This document shows positions 47,701 through 56,919 of a stretch of 64,000 nucleotides of DNA, piece after piece. Positions within the stretch are counted from its first letter, which is position 1. Each line of letters opens with the position of its first letter. The stretch is taken from the NCBI RefSeq assembly GCF_009905435.1, contig NZ_JAAAMT010000001.1:124001-188000 (forward strand), given 5' to 3'. The notes beneath the pieces are model-generated. The model saw only the letters and a program-made list of their open reading frames with translations. It had not been told where the DNA came from and made no database searches. The DNA is from Pseudomonas sp. R5(2019). GTDB lineage: Bacteria; Pseudomonadota; Gammaproteobacteria; Pseudomonadales; Pseudomonadaceae. A program made the translations under genes and the position numbers.

Positions 47701-47929
47701 TGCTGGCGTGACCGAGGTCGAGGTACGCGGCACTGAAACGCTCAGGCAGGCGTTGAATCGACCTCGTGAAAAGGTACGGGTCGCTGCACTGCGCGGCCGG
47801 GCCAACCCGGACTGGGCGTCGAACCACTCAAGTCAAGATGCAGCGCTGGTACAACCGCGATTTCTGCCGGCCCAACTGGCCTATCTCATCCCTCAAGTGC
47901 GTGACCTACTTGTACTGAACCCAGGCTGA
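44741..47929 (+). CDS. baseplate J-like protein 2 with cysteine-rich N-terminus
   Basis: The 1062-residue protein carries the baseplate J pattern (IALLDAWAMQADVLTFYRERL near residues 85-105, cited as LLDAWAMQADVLTFYRE; FGDGVHGVRLPSG near 765). It is longer than typical Afp12 proteins. Residues 14-32 contain nine cysteines in nineteen positions (CCGECGCGNCGCDDCSCAC), unusual for a baseplate part and reminiscent of metal-binding clusters. A central alpha-rich insert runs from about 240 to 400. It overlaps the first J gene by four bases. Confidence 0.9.
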   Translation: MSTNGIHSNQPGSTCCGECGCGNCGCDDCSCACPNDELTAPDNRSGLNALSVRIGDYGTFQANALHRLARREALRNLGTREASDPTIALLDAWAMQADVLTFYRERLTNESYLRTTSDERTLRELAALVGYKPRPGVAATAYLAYLLDKTAAPVEIPIGAKSQTVPAPGEQMQTFETSEAFAAHADWSQMSPRLTCPAAITLKDALLNPTLRLADTALTVRPGERVLYVFDCQPGFQVMREVAACRTDLQAGYVELKLKARTGLDSERVDELLALRDEILKAMPAEDKNGHVDLLEIVSSYFLGCSACDGKVAAQKIEQVNEGIEVKKRAGRMVEIFAKFSPVSDLTLNQAKPSTLDSVLNASSQQPSRQLTSRLQLPRNAGSGLADDGGDRLSLLTALTPGLASTLPAVLDSLPVTPVLRESSPTVHLLRATAGAFGALAPPFINSDGKIDYSTDWPLKQIDAQFSFLDAVYDAVQPDSFVAYQRLCSVVLEKEDRKEKYFHMLRLARVGSALAIEREDYGVCAKSTRLELCDLKSKPVSILNEGEIEQLPKNEIYLRILRNTLYYVQSEEVHLADSPIDDDIPDGKHGDQIELQTRIEGLQSGQWLIVTGERTDIRDAEGRPVPGVHGGELAMIGSVEHKAHKKAPGDTLHTLLTLVNPLAYSYKRSSAILYGNVVKASHGETVTEVLGSGDARRAGQRFMFSRSPLTFTTAITPAGAEGSEVVRVNGMRYHNLSSLLDADAGTRGYQLDTNESGAATLTFGDGVHGVRLPSGPQNVQVSYRVGIGAPGNAHAEQISLLGTRPLGVNGVINPLRASGGADRDSPERIRRNVPLAVRALPPMSRLVSVQDYADFARLFAGIGHADAIRLSDGAQQVVHVTVAGVDDIALDPDGELLANLSAAYTRYGDPAYPVEIAVRELKALLIQAKVGIDPDADWSLVEPVLRLRVLDHFSFERRHLGQPAYLSEVIAVMQGTLGVAWVDVDAFAGVTEVEVRGTETLRQALNRPREKVRVAALRGRANPDWASNHSSQDAALVQPRFLPAQLAYLIPQVRDLLVLNPG

Positions 47930-47941
47930 GGTCGAGAACTT

Positions 47942-50170
47942 ATGTTTACCGAACCCGATGCACTTTACTGCCTTCTCCCTGCGTACATCCGCCTGCAGGA
48001 TCAGAAGTCCGGCAAGGCATTGCAGCAACTGCTTGGCATCGTTGGCGAGCAAGCCGCGGCACTGGAAAAAGACCTCGAGCGCATGTATGACGGCTGGTTC
48101 ATCGAGACCTGCGACGAATGGCTGATCCCTTACATCGGCGATTTGCTGGGCCTGGCGCCGTCCAACCTTTCCCTGGGCACATCAGGCGCAGAGCGCTCAC
48201 TGCGTCTGCGTCGCGTCCTCTCGGCCCGCGCGGCAACGGCCAACGCCATCGCCCAGCACCGACGCAAGGGGACACTCTGGATACTTGAGGAAATCGCCCG
48301 TGATGTGGCGCACTGGCCAGCGCGCGCGGTGGAGTACCAGCGGCGACTGGTGACCACTGCGCATCTGGACCACCTGAACCTCAACCGCCAGGCCACGGCC
48401 GACCTGCATTCGGCACGCCTTCTGGCGGAACTCGACGGAGCCTTCGACGACTGTTGTCATACGGGCGATGTACGACGCATCAGCAACGCCGAGTCACGCG
48501 GTGTGTCTGGCATTGCGAACGTCGGCCTGCTTGTGTGGCGCACAAGGCCTTATGAAGTCGTCGCGACCGCGGCTTACCGACACGAAGAAGTCGGCAAACA
48601 TTGCTTTACGTTCTCCGCGCTGGGTAACGACGCACCGTTGTTCCAACATCCCGTCCCCGAACTGGAACGCAGCGGTATTGCCGGTGCGGAAAATCTGCCA
48701 GTACCCCTTTACCGTTGGACGCTGGAGGCCGGCGCTCCCGGTGACGCAGGGCGAGCACAGGCCGACCCGGCGCTCTACGGCAAAGACGCTTCGCTGTATA
48801 TCGAAACCATGGACTGGCCCAGTCCCGCCAATACCCTGCAGATCACCCCGGAGCGGGTCATACCCGCCGACCTTACTGACTGGAAGTACAAGGTGCCCAA
48901 GGACCATGTCGCCGTAGACCCGGTCCTTGGCCGCATCGCCTTCGCCAAGTCGCAAGCACCCAGTCAGTTGGTCAAGGTGTGGTATCGCTACGGGTTCGCG
49001 ATGGATATCGGCGGTGGTCGCTATGCACGCAAGCCTTTGCCGCTGCCGCCAACGGTTGAACGCTTGCAGGTCTGGGCAAGCAAATCCACCGACCCCACCC
49101 ACGTGCGCATGACCAGCATTGCACAAGCCTTCAAACAGTGGCGGGAACAACGCGAGCAAAACCAGGCCGCAGCGGCAAAGCCCCCCACGACACCGCCTTC
49201 ACTGGTCATCGAACTGATGGAAAATGCCGTGTACCACGGTCGTTTCACGCTAGAACTTTGGCCCGGGGAGACGGTTGCCATCGTGGCAGGCCCTGGCGTA
49301 CGCCCAGTGATCTGGCTGCCTGATGAAACCACCGACGCCGCCGATGTCATCTCCCTGCGCGGCGGTCACGGCAGCCGCATCATCCTTGACGGGCTGCTGA
49401 TTGCCGGCCGCGCCTTGGAAGTCAGCAATATCGACCCGGCAGAGCATCAGGCCCAGGCGCCAGGCGAGCTGTGTGAACTGTGGATACGCCACAGCACATT
49501 GGTGCCAGGCGGCTCGCTCCACCCCAACTGCGAACCCTGTGCACCTTCGCGGCCCAGCATTGTCGTGGATAACACCCGTGCCTGTGTGCGAATTGAATCG
49601 AGCATCGTCGGTGCGATTCAGATTCTCAATGACACAGACTTGCGTGAACCAACCCCCATTAACCTCTGCGACAGCATCGTCGATGCCACCGGCAATCAGC
49701 GCGTGGCAATCGGGGGCGCAGCCGGTGAGATCGGCTATGCACAGTTGAAGGTGTTGCGTTGTACCTTGGTCGGCACTGTTTGCGTGCATGCCCTGCAGTA
49801 CGCTCAGGACAGCATTTTCAGTTCACGCGTGACCGTTGTGCGCCGTCAAACGGGCTGCCTGCGTTTTTGCTACGTACCACCCCAATCGCGCACACCTCGA
49901 CGCGTTGCCTGCCAACCGGACGACACTTTGCAGGCATCCGATGGCAGGCAACGGGTCATCCCTCACTTCGAAAGCCAGCGCTTTGGCACGCCGACCTACC
50001 TGCGTCTGACCGAGTGCACGTCACCGCTGATCAGGTGTGGTGCTCACGACGAATCCGAGATGGGCGTGTACCACGACCTGTTCGAACCGCAGCGGCTGGC
50101 AATGCTTAGTGATCGGCTGGCGGAGTTCGTGCCGGCAAGCTGCGATGCAGCGGTTATTTTTGCTTCATAA
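47942..50170 (+). CDS. gpI-like tail protein with beta-helical C-terminal part
   Basis: The 742-residue protein begins like P2 gpI / 'phage tail protein' family members (YCLLPAYIRLQDQ, LERMYDGWFIETCDEWLIPYIGDLLGL, in pieces) that attach to the baseplate rim. From about residue 410 it becomes strand-rich with repeated IxxSxIxxAxQI-like turns (VRIESSIVGAIQILND, NLCDSIVDATGN, LRCTLVGTVCVHALQY), suggesting a right-handed beta-helix that might touch target surfaces. In this locus it is the best candidate for a fibre-like or rim component. Confidence 0.8.
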   Translation: MFTEPDALYCLLPAYIRLQDQKSGKALQQLLGIVGEQAAALEKDLERMYDGWFIETCDEWLIPYIGDLLGLAPSNLSLGTSGAERSLRLRRVLSARAATANAIAQHRRKGTLWILEEIARDVAHWPARAVEYQRRLVTTAHLDHLNLNRQATADLHSARLLAELDGAFDDCCHTGDVRRISNAESRGVSGIANVGLLVWRTRPYEVVATAAYRHEEVGKHCFTFSALGNDAPLFQHPVPELERSGIAGAENLPVPLYRWTLEAGAPGDAGRAQADPALYGKDASLYIETMDWPSPANTLQITPERVIPADLTDWKYKVPKDHVAVDPVLGRIAFAKSQAPSQLVKVWYRYGFAMDIGGGRYARKPLPLPPTVERLQVWASKSTDPTHVRMTSIAQAFKQWREQREQNQAAAAKPPTTPPSLVIELMENAVYHGRFTLELWPGETVAIVAGPGVRPVIWLPDETTDAADVISLRGGHGSRIILDGLLIAGRALEVSNIDPAEHQAQAPGELCELWIRHSTLVPGGSLHPNCEPCAPSRPSIVVDNTRACVRIESSIVGAIQILNDTDLREPTPINLCDSIVDATGNQRVAIGGAAGEIGYAQLKVLRCTLVGTVCVHALQYAQDSIFSSRVTVVRRQTGCLRFCYVPPQSRTPRRVACQPDDTLQASDGRQRVIPHFESQRFGTPTYLRLTECTSPLIRCGAHDESEMGVYHDLFEPQRLAMLSDRLAEFVPASCDAAVIFAS

Positions 50171-50181
50171 AGGAGACAGCC

Positions 50182-51642
50182 ATGCGTGGAGATTACGATC
50201 GTGTGACATTCGATCCGACAGACTGCTTCGCGAACGTGTTGTTACAGCAAGGACGTCTCTTGCTTGCAGCTGACTTCAATGAGCAGAGTGCCATTTACCA
50301 GCATTTTCTGCGCACCTTGATCGTAGACATCTACGGCAGTCGTTGGCGTCCACACGGCGGCTTTGTGCTGAATTTGACAAATGGCACGGTGAACATCACA
50401 CAGGGGCGTTATTACGTTGATGGAATCCAGTGTGAGAACCCGGATGACTGCACCTTTGGCCATCAACCTTTCGCACCGACGCCCGAAACCCCGGCCATGC
50501 TGGAAACATTCAAGGAAGCGTCGAACAACACGCAGATCTTCTTCTATCTCGATTGCTGGGAACGCCATGTTACCTGGCTGAACTACCCGCGCTTGCGCGA
50601 CACCGCGCTAGGCGGTCCGGATACCGCCACACGCCTGCAAATCGCCTGGCAGGTGCGGCCGCTCACTGTAGGCCTCATCGTCGAACAGCTTGAGAATGTA
50701 TTGAAGGCATTGAACAACCGCACTGGAGAAAGCGGCGATCAACTCGTCGCCACGAAAATCGCCGATAGCAAAACAATCCTCGACGCCGCGCACTCTAAGA
50801 ACCTGGACTTCGATCAGGTCAATCTTCTTTTAGAACTGTTCGCGATGGCCCCTCCTCGCCTGAGTGCCGAAACCAGGCGGGGCGCCGATCAACCCGACCC
50901 TTGCGCCATTGCGCCGGACGCTCGCTACCGTGGTCGTGAAAATCAGCTCTACCGCGTTGAAATCCACCGTCCAGGATTGCCACAGGACGAAGGGGCCACC
51001 TTCAAGTGGTCCCGCGAATCCGGGTCGGTGGCGTTCAAGGTGCTGGATGTCACTTTCGATCTGAAAAACAAAAGTGTGTGTGTTCACCTGGAAAGCCTTG
51101 GCCATGATCGACGTACCGGGCTATGCGAGGGTGATTGGGTCGAGTTGAGCGATACCGATGCCGAGCTTCAGCAATGGGCGTGGCCGCTCCAGCAAATCAA
51201 AAAAATCGACCGCCAGCGTCGCCTGGTGACGCTTGAATACCTTAAGGGTTCTCCAGAGATTAACCTGGAGCGCCAACCCATTCTTCGCCGCTGGGACCAC
51301 TGCGAACATCCGGACAATCCATTGTCCGACGGTGCAATCCCCGTCATTGAAGGCGAGCGGATTGAACTTGAGCGAGGCATCGGCATTCATTTTGAGAAAG
51401 GTGGACTGTATTGCACCGGCCATTACTGGTTAATCACCGCCAGGGTTACCGATGGGATCGAATGGCCCATGAAAGGCGGCCAACCTGTCGCTTGTGAGCC
51501 ACATGGCGTCCATCATCACCGCGCCGTCGTGGCCATCATTGAGCGGAGCTCAAATAATAAGGGTTGGACGGAGAAGGCAGAGAAGACTGTACAGAAAAAA
51601 AAGCCAAGCCGACTTCAGCATTATCCCGCACGGGACGTCTGA
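50182..51642 (+). CDS. DUF6519-like eCIS structural protein
   Basis: The 486-residue protein starts with RGDYDRVTFDPTDCFANVLLQQGRLLLAADFNEQ (cited as DPTDCFANVLLQQGRLLLA), the beginning seen in DUF6519 proteins next to baseplate genes. The rest is beta-rich (GGFVLNLTNGTVNITQGRYYVDGI). Similar proteins occur in Streptomyces/AlgoCIS-type clusters and are absent from Afp/PVC. AAAGGAG precedes the ATG. It is probably part of the outer baseplate. Confidence 0.75.
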   Translation: MRGDYDRVTFDPTDCFANVLLQQGRLLLAADFNEQSAIYQHFLRTLIVDIYGSRWRPHGGFVLNLTNGTVNITQGRYYVDGIQCENPDDCTFGHQPFAPTPETPAMLETFKEASNNTQIFFYLDCWERHVTWLNYPRLRDTALGGPDTATRLQIAWQVRPLTVGLIVEQLENVLKALNNRTGESGDQLVATKIADSKTILDAAHSKNLDFDQVNLLLELFAMAPPRLSAETRRGADQPDPCAIAPDARYRGRENQLYRVEIHRPGLPQDEGATFKWSRESGSVAFKVLDVTFDLKNKSVCVHLESLGHDRRTGLCEGDWVELSDTDAELQQWAWPLQQIKKIDRQRRLVTLEYLKGSPEINLERQPILRRWDHCEHPDNPLSDGAIPVIEGERIELERGIGIHFEKGGLYCTGHYWLITARVTDGIEWPMKGGQPVACEPHGVHHHRAVVAIIERSSNNKGWTEKAEKTVQKKKPSRLQHYPARDV

Positions 51643-51667
51643 ACAGGCGTCATGGAGATTTTCAGGT

Positions 51668-51976
51668 ATGGCAGAAATCATTCTCATACCTGCAACTGGC
51701 CAGGAACACGAAAGCGCCGGTACCTTTGAGCGGATTTGGCGATCCAACGATTCGGGACGTGGCTGTCCGCAAGTTAGCGTTAGTAATGCAGTCCATGGGC
51801 GACGAGCAGGGAGAAGGGAGCTGTCCCTAACTCAAATTGGAGATAGCTCAGAAGATATTGGAGGCTTTGTTTATGAACTGTTTTTGGCGAACTTAGAGCA
51901 TCCGCAAAGAGGGGAAATATTTGATTTATCAATTATTTGCCATCACTGTGAACATCTGACATGGCCCATTAGTTAA
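51668..51976 (+). CDS. hypothetical protein at the end of the eCIS operon
   Basis: The 102-residue protein (MAEIILIPATGQEHESAGTF...) has a C-terminal GFVYELFLANLEHP segment and a CHHC motif near the end (SIICHHCEHLTWP). The ATG after GGAGATTTTCAG is used; the longer in-frame start would overlap the previous gene by 149 bases. I do not recognise it. It is the last gene before the debris region. Confidence 0.5.
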   Translation: MAEIILIPATGQEHESAGTFERIWRSNDSGRGCPQVSVSNAVHGRRAGRRELSLTQIGDSSEDIGGFVYELFLANLEHPQRGEIFDLSIICHHCEHLTWPIS

Positions 51977-52807
51977 ATTGTGTTTGCAGGTTCCGCCGAA
52001 CCACCGCTGATTGGCGCCCTTGCTTCACTCCCACGGTTGCTTCGAGCCTCCATTTAGGTAAATTGAGACGTCTTGTTGAGTAACGAGCAGCTCTATGAAA
52101 AAAGCTGGGCTGGAGCCCCGATCACTACTGACTGAGGATGGTGAAGTCGCGTCCCGCACTCCTAGCGTCGCATGTCCTCAGGCCCAAACCGCCCTGATAT
52201 GGAGCTTTCTAGCCACATTTCCTGATGCCGTGAAGGCCGTAGAGAGCTACGTCCATTTCTGCGCGTATATTGACAGCCTTTCCTCAGCGACCCGCAGCAA
52301 ATCGCAAAGCGCTGACTGCCAAGTACGCAGGCCGGACGACCCTGACGCCCGATGAAATGCTCGAGGTCAGCAAGACCGTCGTACCCGTCCTTCGCTACCT
52401 GACTCGCAGCGAGCAGTACCGCGAGGCGAAGAAGAAGCAGACCAAGGTCACGCGCAGCGTCAATGGGCCCGTGCACCCATTCCCCATCCGCAAACAGCGA
52501 GAGAGCCGCCATGGGCGCCCAGTGGAAAGCCAAACCCAAAGAAGTCGCCGCCGGCTTCGATGGCGGCCAGTTCGGCGTCGGCATCGGCGCTGGCCGGTCT
52601 AGGCAGCGGCCCAAACTACAGCCAGCGACCCGCCGGATTCCCAACCGGCCGGCCTATCGGCCACGGACCACGCGGCGGTTTTCCTGAGGCTTCGGGGTCG
52701 AACCACTATGCTTTTCAGGGAGTCCCCGATTACGGCCAGCCTGCAATGCCGGCCGTCGCTGTTGCGGTCTTCTGCTGAATCCACCTGGCAACCGAGGAGA
52801 TACGGCC
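51977..52807. other. gene debris between the eCIS locus and the GC-rich island
   Basis: No intact gene was found. Plus-strand frames show short protein-like stretches (for example LTPDEMLEVSKTVVPVLRYL around 52345-52405) that begin and end without proper starts or stops, and a YebC-like start at 52511. This looks like a junction built from remnants. Confidence 0.6.
52511..52556 (+). pseudogene. YebC/PmpR N-terminal fragment
   Basis: The first fifteen codons (MGAQWKAKPKEVAAG) look like the highly conserved start of YebC-family regulators; after that the similarity stops and the frame continues into unrelated sequence. Confidence 0.35.
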
Positions 52808-53284
52808 ATGACCTTCAGACTAAGCTCTGCGGCATTCGCGCCCAACGAATCGATCCCCGCGATACACAGTTGCGATGGTCGGGATCTTTCTCCCCCCCTG
52901 AGCTGGACGGAGCCGCCGGCCGACACCAGGAGCCTGGCCCTGATTGTCGACGACCCGGACGCACCCGACCCCGCCGCGCCGAAGATGACCTGGGTCAATT
53001 GGCTGCTGTACAACCTGCCACCCACTGCCGGCATCCTGCCCGAGGGGGTGACGGACAAGAACCTGCCGCCGGGTACCCTGCAGGGACTCAATGACTGGCA
53101 ACGAACCGGTTACGGCGGGCCCTGTCCGCCGATTGGCAATCACCGTTATTTCCACAAACTCTATGCCCTGGATACGGTGCTTGCCGACCTGCGACACCCG
53201 ACCAAGAAGATGCTGGAGCAGACGATGTCGGGGCACATCCTGGCCCAGACGGAGCTGATAGGCCGCTATCAGCGGCATCGCTAG
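52808..53284 (+). CDS. YbhB/YbcL family Raf-kinase-inhibitor-like protein
   Basis: The 158-residue protein belongs to the PEBP family. The ligand-site motif reads LALIVDDPDAPDP (about 42-54), with W(V)NWLLYNLP and the second loop YGGPCPPIGNHRYFHKLYAL (about 100-119), both complete. Bacterial members bind small phosphorylated ligands, with no agreed function. GAGGAG lies 8 bases before the ATG. It is the first intact gene of the scarred island. Confidence 0.93.
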   Translation: MTFRLSSAAFAPNESIPAIHSCDGRDLSPPLSWTEPPADTRSLALIVDDPDAPDPAAPKMTWVNWLLYNLPPTAGILPEGVTDKNLPPGTLQGLNDWQRTGYGGPCPPIGNHRYFHKLYALDTVLADLRHPTKKMLEQTMSGHILAQTELIGRYQRHR

Positions 53285-53351
53285 GAGCCTATTCAGCGTG
53301 GCGGGCGAGTCTGGAGCCGAATCGCTGCCGAGCAAGGGGCGGTCTTGCCGG

Positions 53352-53489
53352 TCACTCCTCCTCCAGCCCCGGATGGATCAGGCAGTACGGCCGCAGACCC
53401 TCGGCCCGAACATGGCGGAGCACGGCCTGGGGCGCGGCGAAGATCTGCTCGGACTGTACGGCGAAGCCCATCGCCGTCAGTTGGCGGTG
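53352..53489 (-). pseudogene. HAD-superfamily hydrolase fragment (HAD-IIA/LHPP-like)
   Basis: About 45 residues (RQLTAMGFAVQSEQIFAAPQ ... RPYCLIHPGL) resemble an internal piece of HAD-IIA phosphatases. Neither the catalytic N-terminus nor the C-terminus is present. It is fused in frame with unrelated sequence. Confidence 0.5.
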
Positions 53490-53522
53490 GATCGCCACGG
53501 CGGGCAGGGCGAGAGCGGCGGC

Positions 53523-53648
53523 GACTACCTGGCGGGCATTGCCCTGGCCCTGGGCGCGGCGCTGCTCTATGCAGTGGCGGCGCTCATCATCAAATGGCTG
53601 GGTGGCATGCCGCCGCACCTGATCGCGCTGATCCAGGTCTGCACCGGC
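53523..53648 (+). pseudogene. EamA/DMT transporter fragment
   Basis: About 42 residues (AGIALALGAALLYAVAALII, then PPHLIALIQVCTG) match the first helix-loop-helix of EamA-type exporters. The rest of the transporter is missing on both sides. Confidence 0.55.
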
Positions 53649-53663
53649 AATACGCCGCGAGAT

Positions 53664-53813
53664 ACCCGACCCAGACGCAGGGAATCGGTGCCAACTGCGC
53701 CGCATACCGAGCCTGGCGGCCATCTCGTGCAGTTCGCCATCCGTTGTTGCGATCATGTGGCACATCTTCATGCCTCTGTACGGCCACTGCATATCATCGA
53801 CATAGACCGGCAT
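53664..53813 (-). pseudogene. DUF4031 fragment
   Basis: About 50 residues starting MPVYVDDMQWPYRGMKMCHM and including ATTDGELHEMAARLGMRRSW are the N-terminal half of DUF4031 proteins. The domain breaks off after WHRFPASG, where it meets the complement of the transporter fragment. Confidence 0.6.
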
Positions 53814-53922
53814 CGGTTGCCGAAAATTCGACCAGCACAGGGTTGTCTTCCCGCACGTCACCTGCAGCCCGCCGAGCTGAGCTAACGTTATACAGACCAG
53901 ACTATCCCCCAGGGGGGCCACT

Positions 53923-54495
53923 ATGGATCCGAAACCCGGCGGGCAGCGTTTCTGTCTCTATACGCCAGAGCAGCTCGACAACATCATGGAGGCGATGGCC
54001 AGGCAGACAGTCGCCCTACTCTCCCCTCAGCGGCAAACGGTACTGATCGGCATCCTAAGGCGCGGCGAGCCACTGGCGCGCATGCTGCAGCAGCGCCTGG
54101 TGCAACAGTTCGGGTTGCCCGAGTTGCCGCTCTACCCGCTCAAATTGAAGCGCTACGCCGATGATCTGACGCTGTTGTATGCCCAAACCGCGCTGACCGA
54201 AAACCCGGTATTGGCGACACTGGATCTGCCCCGAACCCGCCTGCTGCTGGTCGACGACGTCCTGTATGAGGGCCATTCTCTGTTGCGCGCGAGCAGCTAC
54301 TTGGCGCAACTGGGCGCCAACGAGATCCGCACTGCGGTCTTAGTCGATCGTTGCGTGTGCAAACAGCCGATACAGGCCGACATCACCGGGCTGCGCCTGC
54401 AGGTGGCACCTAGCGATATCATCGAATGCAACGTGCCCCCCTACGAGACGGAGTTTCGTATCGATGTGCTGCGGCTCGCCCCTCATTCGGGCTGA
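53923..54495 (+). CDS. phosphoribosyltransferase (PyrR-like type I)
   Basis: The 190-residue protein has the type I PRTase PRPP loop RLLLVDDVLYEGHSL (about 106-120) and an N-terminal LIGILRRGEPLARML, closely resembling PyrR bifunctional proteins. Whether it acts on uracil, hypoxanthine or another base, or only regulates, is open. It ends 13 bases inside the convergent hydrolase gene. It is one of two unrelated PRTases in this island. Confidence 0.85.
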   Translation: MDPKPGGQRFCLYTPEQLDNIMEAMARQTVALLSPQRQTVLIGILRRGEPLARMLQQRLVQQFGLPELPLYPLKLKRYADDLTLLYAQTALTENPVLATLDLPRTRLLLVDDVLYEGHSLLRASSYLAQLGANEIRTAVLVDRCVCKQPIQADITGLRLQVAPSDIIECNVPPYETEFRIDVLRLAPHSG

Positions 54496-55157
54496 GGTTG
54501 CAGGTGGTTCAGCAACCAACTGCCGGCCAGTTCGGCCACCACCTCGAGCTTGCCCGGTTCTTCGAACAGATGGCTAGCGCCCGGCACTACCTCCAAGCGC
54601 TGCGGGCCTTGCAGTTGCCGGGCGGACTCGCGGTTCAGCGCGAGCACGGTGTCATCCCACTCGCCAACGATCAGCAGGGTCGGTGCCTTGACCTGTTGCA
54701 GTGCCGGCCCGGCCAGATCGGTGCGGCCACCGCGTGAAACCACCGCCGCGACAGCGCTCGGCCGCTCCGCAGCCGCCTTCAGGGCCGCGGCGGCGCCGGT
54801 ACTGGCGCCGAACAGTCCGATTGGCAGCTGGCGTAACTCCTCGTCGTGGCGCAGGTGGTCGATCACGGCTAGCAGCCGCCGCGTCAACAGCGCGATATCG
54901 AACCGAAACTCACGGCTGAGCATATCGATGCGATGCTCGTCCTCGGTCAACAAATCGAGGAGCAGCGTGGCAAGCCCAAGGTGATTGAGGTAATCTGCCA
55001 CCATTCGATTGCGCGGGCTGAACCTGCTGCTCCCGCTGCCATGGGCGAATAGCACGATTGCGCTGGCGTCGGCAGGCAGAGTCAGATCGGCGTCCAACTC
55101 GGCATCCGCCAGGGGCAAGCTCAGACTCCGGTGTTGCAGCCACTGTTCTTGGTTCAT
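54483..55157 (-). CDS. dienelactone-hydrolase-family alpha/beta hydrolase
   Basis: The 224-residue protein has the alpha/beta hydrolase fold with AIVLFAHGSGSSRFSPRN near 33-50, a nucleophile elbow GLFGASTGAAAAL (Ser about 115), the aspartate in VGEWDDTVLA, and the histidine in PGASHLFEEPG. The ATG nine bases after GGAGCC is chosen over a TTG five codons upstream. Such genes often travel with the PRTase downstream on this island. Substrate unknown. Confidence 0.9.
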   Translation of the reverse strand: MNQEQWLQHRSLSLPLADAELDADLTLPADASAIVLFAHGSGSSRFSPRNRMVADYLNHLGLATLLLDLLTEDEHRIDMLSREFRFDIALLTRRLLAVIDHLRHDEELRQLPIGLFGASTGAAAALKAAAERPSAVAAVVSRGGRTDLAGPALQQVKAPTLLIVGEWDDTVLALNRESARQLQGPQRLEVVPGASHLFEEPGKLEVVAELAGSWLLNHLQPQPE

Positions 55158-55347
55158 GTCGATAGGCTCCAATTAAGCGGGCTCCTCGCAAGTCATCCTG
55201 ACTTGTTCGGAACGCAGCGAGTCCACTACAGACCCTGACTCGGCTCACGACTAGCCAAGACTCAGGTCTTTGCTTTGCAGACAGAACAGCCCTCCACGAT
55301 CACGCACTACGGCCTGTCACCCGGCATTCCAGCGACTGCGCGCAGGG

Positions 55348-56022
55348 CTATTGCGCAGCGTCACGCAGTTCCCTCCGCCAAGCCTGGCTCAGCAAGGTCT
55401 TCACCTCCTCATCCGTGGTCTGGCCGAAATCGAGGTACCACTGGCCAATGGAAAAGAAGGGCTCTGGGGCGAGCGGACAGATCAGTTGATCGACCAGAGG
55501 GCGCAGCATCGCCAGCGTCTCCACGGGCGCGACCGGTACGGCGACTACGATGCGCGCCGGCGCCTGCTGGCGTACCGCCGCAATCGCCGCACGCATGGTG
55601 GCACCGGTCGCCAGTCCGTCATCGACCAGTATCACCCGTTGCCCGGCCACGGCTGGCGCGGGACGTTCGCCCCGATAGGCCAGGTCACGGCGCTGCAGCT
55701 CCAGAACTTCCTCTTGCACGGCCGCGTCGATGGCCGCTGGGGGTATGTGCAGGTGACGGATGACATCATCGTTCAACACCTGCACGCCGCCGCTGGCAAT
55801 GGCGCCCATCGCCAGCTCCTTATGACCGGGCGTGCCTAGTTTGCGCACCAGCATCAAATCCAGCCGCAGGGCCAGTGCGCTGGCAATTTCATAGGCGACC
55901 GGCACGCCGCCCCGTGGCAAGGCCAGCACGAGCACATCGGCTTGCTCGCGCCACGCCGCCAACGCCGCGGCCAGGGTCTGGCCCGCCTCCACCCGGTCAC
56001 GAAACGGAATATCCCACTTCAT
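55348..56022 (-). CDS. phosphoribosyltransferase-family protein (ComF/PRTase-like)
   Basis: The 224-residue protein has the PRTase elements VLALPRGGVPVAYEIA near 32-47 and VILVDDGLATGATMRAA near 130-146. The family member is often encoded next to dienelactone-hydrolase-like genes on plasmids and islands. GAGGAG lies before the ATG. No partner is known from this sequence. Confidence 0.9.
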   Translation of the reverse strand: MKWDIPFRDRVEAGQTLAAALAAWREQADVLVLALPRGGVPVAYEIASALALRLDLMLVRKLGTPGHKELAMGAIASGGVQVLNDDVIRHLHIPPAAIDAAVQEEVLELQRRDLAYRGERPAPAVAGQRVILVDDGLATGATMRAAIAAVRQQAPARIVVAVPVAPVETLAMLRPLVDQLICPLAPEPFFSIGQWYLDFGQTTDEEVKTLLSQAWRRELRDAAQ

Positions 56023-56204
56023 GTCTTCGGCTCCTCAGTGTCCAACTATGCGCCTGATTTTCGCTGTTTGCCTTGCTCCCTATCGGTTTCTCGGCGGCAA
56101 TAAGACCCTGCACTGTCACGAAAGCGCCATGGATTCGTCTTATCCTGCGCGGCACCGTCCTCTTATCCATATAAGGTGCTTGGCCGATCGGAACCGAAGA
56201 CCGC

Positions 56205-56462
56205 TTGGCACATCTGAACAGCGACATTCTCCTCGCCGCCGGCGAGACGCTTGGGATCAAACCCACGACGGCGCTGAAATTGATGAGGCAGTTCGCACTC
56301 GACGTGAGGCAGGAAGCCCACAAGCTGATGGATGAAGTTCAGCAACAGAACGAGCTGATCGCCCTGGATCGGCCGGAGCTTACGGCCACATTCGCAGGAT
56401 GAAGGCTATACGCACCATCGTCCACATCGTAATCAACGAGATGACCGCCAAGTTTGCCTAGG
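56205..56462 (+). pseudogene. HipA-like toxin C-terminal remnant with frameshift
   Basis: The first 65 codons (NSDILLAAGETLGIKPTTAL, DVRQEAHKLMDEVQQQNELI) resemble the C-terminal end of HipA-type kinases. They stop at TGA, and the similarity continues in another frame for 20 codons (MKAIRTIVHIVINEMTAK). The kinase part is missing, so this is a broken remnant. Confidence 0.5.
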
Positions 56463-56557
56463 CCCTGCCTTTGTGGGTCTGCACGTGGAGGATATGGGCG
56501 CTGACTGCCGGGTGGTGCACGGGTGTAGGGTTGCAGATTACCCGGTCCGTGAGACGC

Positions 56558-56766
56558 TACGGCAGCGTGATTGCCACGAAGGGCGCCATCATTCCTGCTG
56601 CAGTCGGCGTCGACATCGGCTGCGGTATGGCCGCCCAGCTCACCCCCCTTACAGCATCCGATCTGCCGGACAATCTGGCGGCTCTGCGCAGCGAAATCGA
56701 GCGCCGCATACCCCACGGACGCACCAACAACGGTATGCCTGGCGACCGTGGCGCCTGGGGCGACAT
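56558..56766 (+). pseudogene. RtcB-like RNA ligase fragment
   Basis: Codons from YGSVIATKGAIIPAAVGVDI, then GCGMAA and ERRIPHGRTNNGMPGDRGAW are an internal piece of RtcB, including the metal-site loop with D and C of DIGCGMAA. The N-terminal part and everything after GDRGAWGD are lost; a transposon-like remnant begins about 130 bases later. Confidence 0.75.
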
Positions 56767-56919
56767 GGCTCCAGGTGCTTATGGCCATGCCGAACTGGCC
56801 AACCTCATGGTTGAGCTGGAGGTGCTGGTTAAGAGGCTATTCGTCCCTGTGGTGATACCTGATCTTGTCCTTTCCTCCCCATTGCAGCGTTGGCATACGA
56901 GTTCCTGAAAAATAAAAAT

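Noticed and set aside
51494..51976. A 160-residue version of the last eCIS gene
   Set aside because: Its first 58 codons overlap the end of the DUF6519-like gene in another frame and look like a shadow; the ATG at 51668 follows a GGAG.
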